Source of the DNA: Coprinellus micaceus
Lineage: Eukaryota > Basidiomycota > Agaricomycetes > Agaricales > Psathyrellaceae
DNA length: 64,000 bases
Assembly: GCA_951394405.1 (NCBI GenBank)
Contig: OX596339.1
Coordinates: forward strand, 1,922,001 to 1,986,000
Direction of reading: 5' to 3'
Below the pieces are notes generated by a model. It did not search any database. It was given only the letters and a program-made list of their open reading frames with translations, and had not been told where the DNA came from. The position numbers and the translations under genes are program-made. Position 1 is the first letter of the stretch. Each line of letters begins with the position of its first letter. Below are positions 1 to 11,676 of the stretch, one piece after another.

Positions 1-1864
1 TCGACGTTGGAGGCCTCCTCAATCGCAGGTTCCACGACAGCTGCCTCGGCCTTTGGCGCGTTCTCGACAGCGAGTTCCACCTTGGGGACCTGCTCCACAA
101 TTGGGGTAGGCTCTTCGGCAGCGGCCTCGACCGTGGGTTTGTCCTCTGAGATGGCAGGCGTGGGCTCAGCAACGGTTTCTTCCACCTGGACCTCGATGGG
201 CTCTTGTTTGGTTTCCTTGACTCCCTCTTCCTCCGCCGGCACAACCTCCTCCTTGACAGCATCGCACACCTCTTCGACAAGAGCGGGGGTCTCAGCGGTG
301 GGCTCCCTGACAAGTACTGAGGGGTGCTCCTTGACGGAAACAGGCCCCTCCTTGGCCTCTTCAACGGGGGTTGGGACGGCGGGAACTTCGATCTGTGCTC
401 CATCAAGTTCTGTCTTCATCGCCGCAGCGTCTTTCGGTGCGTGCTTCTGACGCAAACGCTTGGCCCTCTTCTTCTCGGCCTTGGTACGTGCGCGGGGCGC
501 GTCACCATCTTCGAGACCAGGAGTCGATGCCCGAGTACCAGCATCAGAATAAGTCTCAGAGACTAGAAGAACCTAAGGATGAGTAGGCTGCAAGAAAACA
601 GAGTTTACGCACCAGGTGTCCCTGGAACGCTCTCTTCACCGGCGACAGAAACTGCCCGCGTGACGGAGACGGGGGAGACGGGGGAGACGGGGGAAGCGAA
701 AGTCATCTCGGACTCGATGGGGATTTCTGGTCCTTCTTCGTTGGCCTTGTCGGCTTGGTTGCTGCTTAGGTCGTCGAGGGATTCCGAAAGAGTGACGCCT
801 TCGACTAGTTTTATAGCGTCAAGTTGGATGGTGAGGGGGACTGTGGCTGGAGGTTTCCCTGTGGCCTGCTGGGCGGCAGATGTCGATTCCTGCGTCGGAG
901 ATAATGCGATTTCTTGGGCAGTGTCTCCTATTTGGGTGCTGGCGTCAGGAGTGGGCGTGGTGGTGACAGTGTCTTTGCTCTCACCCTGTCGATGTGGGTA
1001 AATATCAAGTCATGTCCAAGGGACTCGAACGTACCTCTGTCTCTGTGGGCTCAAATTGCTTGCCTGTTACTTCCTCCTCCTGCGGTACGAAGGTATTAGA
1101 ATGGCATCCATAATGATTTTAGGTTCTCTCCCACTTCTTTGGTATCTTGTACGCCTACGACGTCTTGGGCTTCGATCTTTTGATACTTCAATTACGCTGA
1201 TAGATGGCGAAAGGGAACTGACTTACGGTGCTGGGTGTGGTCGAAGCAATTGCAGCTGCTTCCTTGGTATCTTCGCGTGGTTCTTCGCTCTCAATCTTCC
1301 CCCCAGCGTCAGAGGGGCATGTAAGTGTAGTGAGAGAGAGGAACTGACCGGCGTTGAATCCGTTGAATTCGACTCTGTCACCTGAGCAACCGAGTGGAAC
1401 GGTTCGGCAAAACGATCTCCAAAAAAACTTTTGATTTGAGCCACACGCACCTGCACGGTCTCGCTGGCGAAATCTGGGTGCTTGGGATGAACAAGTGCTG
1501 TTTCTCTAGATCCGTCGCTCTCGACGGCTGTCTCTGGTTTGTCATCCACAGCCCCGGGGACGCGTTCGACGCCGTCCAGAGGCTCAACCTACTCCCAGAA
1601 GTCTGTTGAATTCGAGGGGACGACCGTGGGCGAGCATATGGTGCGCACCTTGGCGGGGATGTTCACCACCTCTTCTGCACCCGCTACCTTCGCCTCCTGG
1701 GCTGCTACCGTGTCAGCCATGGTCGTCGGGTGCGCCTTCACCGACCCGGGTTGAGTGTCATGCTCGAGGGACTGAGAGGCGATGGTGGTCCCGCTGTCGC
1801 TCGTTATCGGCAGCCCGCCAGAGTCGACGGCTTCGTGGGGGGGAGTATCGGAAGAAACCGACAT
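1..1864 (-). CDS. Acidic, modular low-complexity protein, 3' end outside the window
   Basis: I do not recognise a family. The start is the ATG at 1864 (MSVSSDTPP). The first exon appears to be followed by a 60-nt GTGCGC...TAG intron that removes an in-frame TAG near 1592. The coding sequence then runs through a string of short exons: 33 nt at 1349-1381, 69 nt at 1227-1295, a 51-nt and a 45-nt exon further left, then longer ones left of about 1000. Those I could frame join in phase 0. The peptide is rich in Glu, Pro, Thr, Ala and Ser. It includes a VSP-type repeat (three 9-bp units near 666-695) and one basic patch, KAEKKRAKRLRQK, around 440-490. The last exon in the window (about 1-562) is Glu/Pro/Val-rich and still open at base 1, so the gene is partial. 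No membrane segment or enzyme motif is visible. It could be a scaffold or intrinsically disordered protein; that is only an inference from composition. Confidence 0.55.
666..695. repeat. Short tandem repeat, 9-bp unit, about 3 copies
   Basis: A GGAGACGGG-type unit is repeated head to tail. On the minus strand it encodes repeated Val-Ser-Pro inside the acidic protein, so the copy number changes protein length without shifting the frame. Confidence 0.7.
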
Positions 1865-2284
1865 GATGGCAGGAGAATGATGGGAGACCGGCTAGGTCAA
1901 GAACGAATTGACGCTGGAATAGAAATAAGGCCTTTCAAAGGACCCACCGCTCCGTACAAGGCTGGGGGATGAGAAGGTGTCCTCTGTCGTGGCTCACAGA
2001 GAGGATGCTCGTTCTGGAAAGGAACTGAGCCAATAGGAGTTAGAACTGTCCACGAGGTCCTCTAACTGACAGGCACACAATCAGCTCGGCGCTACTAGAA
2101 CATTGACGCGATTTAGAGCCATCACATGCCCGCGATGCCAATACAACTTGCCAGTCAAGTAGATATTAAATGGGGTATAAGATAGAGGTATACAGTGGCA
2201 TATTAGGTGTAAGGTAGCAGATTGTGCGAGGAGAACTCAGAAGCGCCCCAAAACATGGAGATGCACGATGCGGTGTCCAGCCGT

Positions 2285-3348
2285 CTAAATCAACAAAGCC
2301 CCAATGAGACCGACAGCAGCTCCAAAGCCATAAGCGCCAGTGGTAAGGCGGCGTCCTTCGTTTTGGGCGGCGGTCGATCCGGAGTTTCCGGCGCTATTGC
2401 CAGTGACGGCGTTCGATGAAGCGCTCTGGGTGACCGTGGCGTGGGTTGCGGCAGTGTTTGCGGCAGCGCTAGTGATCGAGACGCGCCTGACAGAGGCGAA
2501 TCGGTGAGCAGCGTAGAAGCAGGAGATACGAGGCACCACTCACGCAGTGCCGGAGGCTGCTGGAGCAGCAGCACGAGACGAACTGGCTGGGGCAGAGTAA
2601 GTTCCTGTGGATGCGACGAGTGTGGCATGTCGAGTACCTGCAGCAGCATTGGCGCTTGAAGCTCCACCAAGGCACCTGGGAGTGTTGTCAGTAAGGAGTG
2701 TAAAACGCTTGTGGGACGAAAAAGGCTCACGTCGTGTCCGCAGATCCCTGAACATTAATTGCGTCTGAGTAAGCCTGGGCACCAGTGCTGTCTTTGACGA
2801 CCAAGGAACTAGTAAAGGTTCACCCTTGAGCGCCGAACGTCCACACCCAAATAGAATGGCTAAACTCACATAGCAGTCCCAGCGGGAATGTCGACAATCC
2901 AGGTCATACTTTCCGCGCTGGTGGGATCCCAAACATGAAGCTGTCCTGAAAAGTCAGTGTCCCTTCCATATCGGGACGAGGGCCTGGGCATACCGGAGTT
3001 CCCCCGACCTGTCCGCCTAGTAGAACTAGGTTCAACCACCCTGACTTAAATGGAACAAAGGCGATGCCTACCAGGAAGAATCGAAAGATAGTAGGGAGCG
3101 GTGCCTTGGCCATACGTAAGCAGGATGGGCTCTGCGCGATGTACCGTGTGAGCTCGCTCAAGTACTACTACACGGCGTGGAGCAAGTAAATAACTTACGG
3201 CAAGTGACCACGCCAGTACTGAGGGCAGATGATCAGCAACGATATCATCGAAATCTTCGACATATTCGACGCACGGAGTGTTAATGACCAAACCAAAGGT
3301 GGCGGGGATGAGGGAGACGAGGGCACCAGCGACGGCGAGGAACTTCAT
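2285..3348 (-). CDS. GPI-anchored, Kre9/Knh1-like secreted cell-wall protein
   Basis: The start MKFLAVAGALVSL gives a classic signal peptide. The mature part begins LVINTPTGVVTCQPILL and continues with YGQGTAPYYLSILPG and later TWIVDIPAGTAI. This is the beta-sandwich family common in basidiomycetes and annotated as Ser/Thr-rich GPI-anchored or Kre9/Knh1-related. The C-terminal half is a Ser/Ala/Thr linker likely to be O-mannosylated. The last residues are hydrophobic (YGFGAAVGLIGALLI) and end the protein, as expected for a GPI attachment signal. Restoring the conserved core needs a 20-nt micro-exon (3199-3218) between a 56-nt and a 67-nt intron. In all I count about seven or eight exons. A TATATA stretch lies near 3493-3500 upstream. 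The exact role in the wall is unknown. Confidence 0.8.
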
Positions 3349-3766
3349 CGCGACTCTGAGCAAGGGCGGGGGTGATTTGGGAGGAGATGGGCGAAGTTTG
3401 GGATGAAGAGAATGGGCGGGTGACACTAGGTCGGTACAAGAAGAAAGAGTGAGAGAAGAGAGTGGAGAAATCCTGAGTACCAGCCACTGGCCAGAATATA
3501 TAGGCGGCTGAAAAGGCATGTCAGCCTACCTTGAAGTTCAATCGAGTCGATCGTGAATAGATCACCCCGCCGCGGGTTCTCGAATTCGGAATTTGTCGAT
3601 CAGCTGTACGGGATCGTCAGAGCTTAAAAGTTATGTTCAAAGAGTCACCGCTTATGCCTGCAGTGCTCCTCAAAGGAACCAAGCTACTCAGGAATGCTGC
3701 TTGGCTTGGACCATTAACATGAGAGGACCGTTTTCTCTGGTTCGAGATACAATTCCACATGTATAA

Positions 3767-6700
3767 TTATAACCCGATCCAACTGCTTCGCCCACCGGGA
3801 TTGTGCAAGCTGGTATGCCCGATCTTGACCAGTTCGAATTCGAGTTCCTTAGTGGAGGCTTTGGGCGCGGCTGACGTCGGAAAAGTGGCTGACCGCCTGG
3901 GCTGGGAGTCAAGGAGGAACGGGTCCTCCCTATCGGCCATAGGACTCGGGGGCGCACCGCCGGGGAATGATGGACTGTGCACACCGTTGGGCGGAAGTAG
4001 CAAGTCTTCGTTGCTGCTGCTGGTCCGAGGAACCGACAAGAATGACTCCGCGTGCCACTCGTACCAGACTTGCTTTTCGGTGGTTAGGCGCCAGATAGAG
4101 ACTTGCAGTTCCGAGCCACTGGGAAGGTACAGCGGCTCCTGGCACAGAAAGTCAGAAAGATGTTCAGAGCGGCCACGGAGTGCCGACCTTGAAAGGGAAG
4201 AACAGTGGAAACCAGCTGAGCATATCTTTTGATATCTGGTCCTTGCGCTGGGGATGAATGCTAAGTCCGATGTTGCCATAAAGTACCTAAGAAACGAGGT
4301 CCTCGTTAGCGGTGTCATTGGGACGTCCGTGCCTGTCTCGGAGGGCTTACCGCCTCGAAATATCCTGCAAGGCCACTATCGATAATCATCAGATGCACGT
4401 TGTGCCGAATTGACCTCCGACTCACTGAAGCACGCCTGCATGCGGGATGTAGAACCTCAGCTTCGCAGACCGGGTGTTGTGGGTATTCGTCAAAGGGATA
4501 CCTATAGGGCACGGCAAAGCGGTCGGCTGTTAGCAACGTGTATTCGTGGTGATAGATAATCATAAATCAAGCAATAGCCTACCTCGCGCATCAAGTACCA
4601 CATCGCTTCGAGGGTGCTCAAATTCCCAACACTCTTGGATTTGGGGCCCACAGCGGCCGTCAGCTGACGCCTTGGTTCCGCTTAGGATGTTGACGTTCTG
4701 AAACATAACCACATAAGGCGTTTCAAGGCTCTTATCGGTTTTGCTAGATCTGGCCTCGTTGTAGAGTTTTGAGGAGGAGAGAGGGGCCAAGTGTGCCGTA
4801 TAGGATGAGGGGATCGAGATACCGCCAGCTGTAAACAAGTCAGGGGAACGTTGACATATAATGTGAACGAAGGATAGTCAGGAGAAGGAACCCCAGTACT
4901 CCGTAGAAGCGCTCACGTTTCAAAAATCGCATAGCCCCATCGAGGCATTCAGGACTAAGTTCGTTGTCCCCAAACGAACCCAACAACTCGCTGACGAGGA
5001 TGTCGGCCTTCTCTGGAACCTCTATGGCTCGCATATCACCAAATATGAGCTGGACCTTGGACTCCCACTCATTTGCCTGTCGGTACTGGAGTCTGCGGCC
5101 GAGCTAAATTAATTTCATGTGATGAGGAGCCGAGAGAAAGGATACACATACGTGACATAGGCGTTAGGGTTCTTTTCGATAGCAAAAACTGTTGCTTCGC
5201 GGCGAGCACGTTCAAGGGCCTTTAGGCACCTGGCTACGAGGGGACCACGGCCTGCACCGGCGACGCACACGACACTATATAACGCCACATTGTTAACCAA
5301 ACTAGTACCCTCCTTTCGGAGTCTCGTACGTACATCTCCTGCCCGGCTGGCTTGTCAAGGAAGGCTCTGACCATAGCCTACGCTGCCGTTGAATCCACTC
5401 AGGTCACACACAAATAACGGGCCGATTGGCTCACCTCTTCGTATTGAGAATACTTGATAGGATCTTGCTCAAAGGTATGGTATGTGGCACTTGGCAGATT
5501 GTCCATCAAAGGCTTCCCAATGAGAAAGAGAGCTGGGTCATTACTCCAAACTCGTGGTGAAAGGGTGTGGGATTCGGAATGTTGCATACCTGTAACGGCG
5601 CTTGCAGGTAGTCCTGATATCCCTGCGCGAAGTTTTCGACCGTTCCAGGTTTCTGCGCCGCTTGCACCGGTGGGCTGGTCTTCTCGAGATGACGCACATA
5701 CTGAGAATAGGCACTCTCCCCACCACGACGGTGCCTTCCGGTGTTCGCATCTGCCAATAGGATAGTAGGTCGATGCTATGGACGCAGTAGCAGTTCGAAT
5801 GGGCAGAAAGGTCAAGAGAAGAGACCGTTAGCAAACGTGAAGCGTGAGGTTCCATCAAATGGAAAGAAAAGAAACGTGCAATCATACTGTCCCGTAGGAA
5901 AGCCTGAGTGGGCTTAGGAAGGACCGGATAGCCTTTCATATTCGCGATAAACGTGGAAGCGGGTAGGAAGATGTATCGGACGGATTCCGCTGCCCATTTG
6001 CTGAGAACTCCCAAGGTCGAAGGGAGGGCCGGGGACAGATCGAGAGCTTAAGGAGGGTTTGAGGGTCAGCTGGTGAGTGTACAACAAGGAGAACAACATG
6101 AAACTCCGTACTCAATGTCAAGCGGGTGTTGTACTGACACATGGAGCGGATGAGGTCCCACATCTCCCAGGTCGCGTTGAGAGAGGTCTCCGAATTTTGT
6201 GGACGGTCAGGACTAGAGTCTGAGACGACCAAGGCCGGGGTTGCGGGAGACGAACCGTTGGTCTTGCCGTTAGGGGAACTGAATGCTGATTGCGGGGACG
6301 GAGGTTGGAAGACAGATGGATTGTATATGGGCAACCGGACAGACAGGGTGATGTATGGCGTTGAGTTCAGACAAGAATTGATAATCCTGGCGTAAGAAGC
6401 CACATAGTCTCGGTTTCTCGGCGGAGGAAGGATGGCTGCCTGGATATTGAGGTACGAAGCATACGCTAATTCTTGTCGCAAGGCCTTGATAACGGGATGA
6501 GCGCACGATTAAATTAGAGTTAAGATTGAACTCTGCCGCTGGAGGCGAAAAGATGGAATAGACGCACGATCTCGGCGTCATGACGGATCCCGTCGTCCAG
6601 AGAATCAAGCTCAAGCCATTCAGAGACCATGGCGATGATTCCTTCGGCTTCATCTACGACCACGGCTTGACGTTAGGGAGGAGCGGTGTTACGGGTTCAA

Positions 6701-7014
6701 CAAAACTCACCAAGCCTCGATATTGTCACTTCATCTCTCATGAACACAGGCCTCGACCTCCAGGCCTCAGCCTTCTTGGATGCTTCTTCCTTTTCACTGT
6801 CTGTCGCGTCCACGGACAGAAGGCACATATCCGACCAGCGCTTTCGCCAGTTCTCATTCGTCAGAGGAAGTGAGAGCGTTTCGTAGCCCTTTGCGTGCGC
6901 CTCGGAAACGATCTGCAGCACAGGGGAGTCAAATTGTGGATCCTGAGAGAGGATCGCGTCTGCGATGTCTTCTGCAGTCAGCGAGGTAGCCAAGGTGGCC
7001 CAGCGCGAAGCCAT
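3767..7014 (-). CDS. Type II protein arginine methyltransferase PRMT5 (Skb1/Hsl7 family)
   Basis: This enzyme makes symmetric dimethylarginine on Sm proteins, histones and other substrates, using S-adenosylmethionine. The N-terminal region ([12 protein letters not shown], start at 7014) corresponds to the TIM-barrel part. The fungal copy carries a Ser/Pro-rich insertion near 6260-6300. The catalytic half shows the PRMT5-specific stretch [20 protein letters not shown], then the SAM motif [17 protein letters not shown]. The double-Glu loop [19 protein letters not shown] carries both catalytic glutamates. The C-terminal beta-barrel follows, with [14 protein letters not shown] and a final [18 protein letters not shown]. 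About a dozen short introns interrupt the gene. Identification rests on strong colinear similarity to PRMT5 throughout, and the catalytic residues are intact. Individual internal splice sites were not all resolved. Confidence 0.93.
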
Positions 7015-7865
7015 TTTGACAGAGTGAGTTCTGGTTCGAGGGCGATCCGGCGCCAGTTGAGCTACTCCAGGGTTCCAGCGATGCGTCGATCTTGCTTCCA
7101 AGCGTCTGGAATTGCGCTGAGGCGGGCGAAAAGGGGGAGATAGGACTGGGGAATGGCCAATGCACTGAGCCCAGAACAGCAGACGCCCCTGATGGTCAGC
7201 GCAGAAATCAAGGTTTGCTGCACATCACAACCGTGGGACCTCACTTGTTGTGCGCGGAACTTAATTTAAATTCGGAGTCCACTCAGGGCTTTGTGGGGGC
7301 CACTCGCATATTCGCAAAGGGACGTAAGTACAGTTGGAACTTGGAACCCAAGCGATTGGGGTTGAAAATGTTCTTGGAGTATCGAAGGCCTGAACGTGAT
7401 TTGCACACTGTTGCGGTGCCAATCCCTCCTGAAAACACTTTCGCTTAGGGGAACACTGCATCACCGAACGGGAGAGATCTCGGGAAGTGTGAAATGGGGA
7501 GCAAAACGTCCTCGAGGCAGACCTCTGCGGTTTCAACACCCTAAAGCCTCTCGCTTATCCCAGCAATACGGTGATACCGACCCCAAACCTTGCCGCCATA
7601 ATTGAGGTGAGCAGGGAAAGTTTCCTCGCAGTTTTCGCATTCCCCAGTGGACCCGCTCCCCACCAAACTCATGTCCACCAGGATCCACAGGGTTCAACGT
7701 CTAGCTATTATCTTTCGAGCCTCTTTAGGCCCTCGCATGGGCGTGCGATCGGGGACGGTGATCATCACGATCAGTTTCCACCCGGCGTCTGATCACAGAC
7801 TGAGATTAGCGGTGGCCGCACGGAACCACCCTTGGTCTGTCGTCTGGAAAAGCTGTGTATTCATG
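7015..7865. other. Intergenic region between the PRMT5 start and the 3' end of the ankyrin gene
   Basis: About 850 bp hold the PRMT5 promoter and the ankyrin gene's 3' untranslated region. The open frames here lack family resemblance or splice logic, and I see no gene. Confidence 0.6.
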
Positions 7866-8797
7866 TCATGGCGCCTCCGTTCTCGAGCGCTTCGGCGGCG
7901 ACTGGACATCAGCACCAGACGGAGGCTGCCCTCGCTCTGGGGCGTCGCCTGTCGACTCGGACATCTCGTACCCAGTCACCATGCCTGAGAGAACAGCCCT
8001 TGTCACAGCCTGATGCAGCTCGTGCTCCGACGGCTCGATACCCTCTGCATCTGCGCGCTCCATGATACCACGGACGGATTCCATCAATGCCGAAGTCAGC
8101 TGCTCAGAAGCGATGTTCTGTGAATGCTGCGAAGGCTGCGAAGATTGTACGGCGGGCGGTGCGGGATGCGTCTGGCTCAAGACAGATTGGAGATAGACGG
8201 CGACTTCTGGAAAATCTTCACCCAGATGCTCTATAGGCTATCCGAGATGAACGTGAGTGGCTTGGCCCTGAAAGGAGCAATCCACAACGCACCGAGATAC
8301 CCTCACTGTTCTGGCGATCTACCGCTGCGCCGTGCTCGACGAGATAACGTGCGGTATCGACGTCCTCAACGGTGTAGAGAGGTGTGTCGCCGTCGTCGTC
8401 GGTAACGTTTACATCGCCCCCTAGCGAGACGAGCGGTCAGACTGGCTGCGAAGCGAGCTGAACGAGTTTACCTTTCGAGATGAGGTACTCGAGAACGTGA
8501 AGGTGGCCATATGATGCTGCTGCATGCCTTTTCGAGCATCAGATCACGTATTGCGATGGTCGAAGAGTGCGTGGCCCTACATGGGAGTATACGAGTTTTC
8601 ATCGGGCCCGTTTGGAGAGAGGCCTATATGGGGCAGACGAGGTTAAAAGAGGGCATCGCTGGGTGCTGTGGACTTGCCATGATGCTCGACGAGGGCCTAG
8701 GGAACGATGAGGACGAGATCGAGAAGATTCTGGGGCCACTCACCACGACCCTCTCCTTTTCTCCATTGCTGGCAGCGATCCAAATATTCGTATTCAT
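7866..8797 (-). CDS. Small ankyrin-repeat protein with acidic/Ser-rich tail
   Basis: The reconstructed protein starts [18 protein letters not shown] at 8797. It runs through two clear ankyrin repeats ([20 protein letters not shown] and [20 protein letters not shown]), then [17 protein letters not shown], and ends in a Ser/Gln/Glu-rich tail with a basic [10 protein letters not shown] terminus. The layout resembles small fungal ankyrin proteins such as Yar1, but the tail is not diagnostic, so the biochemical role is open. Five introns are needed. The second (8624-8677, 54 nt) has a GC donor (GCAAGT) instead of GT, and only this splice restores [17 protein letters not shown]. The gene is divergently transcribed from the PAS/GATA factor starting 345 bp away, so the two may share a promoter. 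Confidence 0.8.
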
Positions 8798-9141
8798 GAA
8801 AATGGCTTGTCCTTAGAAATGTAGTCGTCGTCGTATACGAGGCGGTGCCGTATAGGTAAGGGGCAGGACGAACGGTCGAACCTGGCGCTCGAAAAATCAA
8901 GAGTACATCCATGGCCGAATCCAGATATATCCGAGTCGTCAAATGGGTATTTGTCTGGGCCAAACAAGCCGCCGCCGGGATCTGCATGCCGCATTTGGTA
9001 GCGCGGCTCTCGAGACCCCTGAAATTCAATATATTCCGTGTTTAATATCTGCTTTCCAGTACCGTGGTTGACCTTGTCTCACTTCTTCGTCCTCTACCAT
9101 CGTCCACGCCGTGTCACTCTCACTCGACGCTGCCCCCGACG
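8798..9141. promoter_or_regulatory. Divergent promoter between ankyrin gene and PAS/GATA factor
   Basis: These 344 bp separate the two start codons, which point away from each other. The interval must contain both promoters. No TATA box or known operator was identified with confidence. Confidence 0.5.
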
Positions 9142-11676
9142 ATGGCCGCGGCATATTTTCACGACGAGCTCGTCGTTCCCCAGCCTCCCCCGCCCCACAA
9201 TCCCGCCCCTTCCACTCCAGCCACTCCCTTCCACGCCTATGGGCCCCCGTCGCCATTGTCGACCCCGCCGGGCACATCGCTTTCGCCATCTCTTACGGCC
9301 GATCATCCCCAGACTGCGATCCCGAAGGTGGGCCAAACGCGCTGCTGTGAGTTTCATATATCCGTGCATGCGCATTCTGATCGTTCGTCGATCGCGTTCA
9401 CCGGGGAGATATCCCCCAGTTGATGCTCTGTCTTTCTGCTGAAGTTGTACTCACGTCCGCCATTTGTAGATTGGGCCCTGCTCTCTGCCGACCTTCAGTT
9501 CATCTACCTCGACCCCGTACTTGCAGGGCATCTTGAGGAACAGGCCGACAGTCTCGTTGGCCAGTCGCTCCTCACATTCGTGCACCCGGACGAAAGGGAG
9601 ACAGCGAGACAGGACCTCGGAAGTGTCCTAGACAGTAAGACTCTCCATGGCTCTGTAACTCGGTGAGGGTGCTATTGCCAAATGTCTCACATCGCATCGC
9701 TGACCCAGAGAAATAGCGTGCGCTTCTCGCGCTTGTCCAAAGTTCGCAGAGACCTGGGTTACACTGGCCCTGGGACTCCATGGCCAGAGGCTGACAAAAT
9801 CGCGTTGGACGACCAGTACATGGCAGTCGAAATCGTGATCAACTGGGCAGCTGATGGCCTCGTGCTCTGCTTCATTCACGCGTCTATCGACCTTTCTCCG
9901 AGCGACAATGACGAGCAGCAGAAGACTCAGTGGACCAACTGGTGTGGGACGCCCTTTATGTCTCAAGACCAGGTCTCCTTGTTGTTCCGTCGGCTACTCA
10001 TGTGTATCCCTCAGACCGGTACCACGAACCGGGTCTTCCAGATCTTATCCAACGATCCGGGAAGGTCGATTCTACTCAGCTGGCCACCGGACCCGTCCCA
10101 TTTGGCTGAAGTTAGCGCTGTAGATTTGGCGAAACTCGTGGAGACCGTCAATATGGGCACGGCGTTAAGCGGAGTCTCCAACGATGCGAAAACGAGTTGT
10201 ACACGCAGGTACAAGGCTTTGAAGCAGGACACACCCACATCCGGAGGTCAGGTTGAAAGCATCTTCATACCTCATGGCAAGTCGCCCTCGTTTCTTTGCC
10301 CCATGCCCCATTCATTGACTCCGACCTCCGCAGGTAGTATTATATTTGCTTGCCATAAAGTCAGCCCTTCTTCACGAGGTCCTGTCAATTCTACTTCCGG
10401 CATGCAGCACGTAGCCCTCCCACCAGCCTATAACTCTCACTCTGCTTCAGCCTCGTATTATGACCCTAATCCCTATTCTGTGACCCTCCCCCCTATCTCG
10501 ACCCAGGAGCCCTACACCTACATGCCTCAGCACCACCAAGGGCCTCAGTACTCTCCCCAACGGTGGTCGCAGAGTAAGCCTTCATTCATCCTGTCAACGG
10601 CAGCACTTGAGCTGACATTCATTAAAGGCGTGCCTGCCGCATTGAGCAACTTGCGATCCAATTCGTATGTGCACCAGTCTGCCCCGCAGGACCAATCATG
10701 GCACTCCTCCCGGTCGCAGTCAACGTACGTCGAAGCGCCCAACGGTAACCGTGGAGGCGATTCGCCGACCTACACCGTGTACTCCCCCACCACGACTGTT
10801 AGCGGAATTTCTCCTACTACGGACAACGTTGTTCCTCCGCCGAAGAGGAAGCTGAGTCCCACCTCGGCGAAAGGCGAGCATGCCTCGACTGGACGCAACT
10901 CGGCAAATCGCCCAGCCGGGCTCCTGGCGTGCTCTAGTTGCAAGACGACTAACAGCCCCGAATGGAGGAAGGGGCCGAGCGGGAAGAAGGAGCTCTGCAA
11001 CGCGTAAGTGACCCTGCAGTTCTTGACTTCCGCCCGTTTATTGACTCGAGATGACAGGTGCGGGCTTCGTTATGCTCGTTCCCGAGCAAAGAAAGAAGGC
11101 CATCAGACCCAGAGTCAGAGGCGGCGCAAGACGTCTACGACTGCTAAGCAAACCCTGCTTTCAACGACTTCTCCGTACAGCGGTCCCGTACGCAGGCTAT
11201 ATGACAGTGGTTCATACTCATCCTCTGCTGGACCACCACCATCTGTTGATGTGTACTCGAATGGGAGCATGGGGCCGGACACCATGACGCCTTCTCCCTC
11301 GCCTCCAGGGACGGCCATGAGCTTCATGTCGTACTCCGAGAGCCGTCCTGCTTACACGGATTCCGGGAGCTTCTACACCACGTCACCGTCGACGCTCTCC
11401 AGCTCCGCGATGTCGCACACGAATGAGCCATCGGTGTCATCGCACATGTCGTCGGGACACCCACCCATCGCTTGCACACAGCTACCTCCCATCTCTACAT
11501 ACGTCGATCGCTTGGTGCCTTCAACGTCTCCCCTCACCCACTCATCCTTCGCCACCACCTTGCCTCCAGCATCGTACGAGCGTGACAGGGAGCGCGATCG
11601 GGACTATCGTAGCGTTGTCCCCACTCCGTTGAGTGCTGAGTCGCGCATGAAGCGCGAAATATTGTCTCAGCACTGA
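9142..11676 (+). CDS. PAS-GATA transcription factor, white-collar-2 type
   Basis: A six-exon model (9142-9346, 9470-9662, 9717-10276, 10334-10573, 10628-11003, 11058-11676) gives 730 residues in one frame. A Pro-rich N-terminus precedes a PAS-like region (YWALLSADLQFIYLDP, LTFVHPDERETARQDL, then VRFSRLSKVRRDLGY and VEIVINWAADGLVLCFIHA). A GATA zinc finger sits near the end: CSSCKTTNSPEWRKGPSGKK, then LCNACGLRYARSRAKKEG across an intron. The tail is Ser/Thr/Pro-rich. In fungi this PAS-plus-GATA pairing is typical of WC-2, the DNA-binding partner of the blue-light receptor WC-1; that function is inferred from architecture. Other PAS/GATA regulators exist, so orthology is not certain. Intron 10277-10333 uses a GC donor, and 10574-10627 is an in-frame intron easily missed because both neighbours are open. 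Confidence 0.82.

Noticed and set aside
7..1001. Long plus-strand Ser/Thr-rich open frames at the left edge
   Set aside because: They are the antisense image of the Glu/Pro-rich minus-strand exons, which show splice signals and join in phase.
1589..1600. In-frame TAG that could mean a premature stop in the acidic protein
   Set aside because: A 60-nt phase-0 intron (GTGCGC...GAGTAG) ending at this TAG removes it cleanly.
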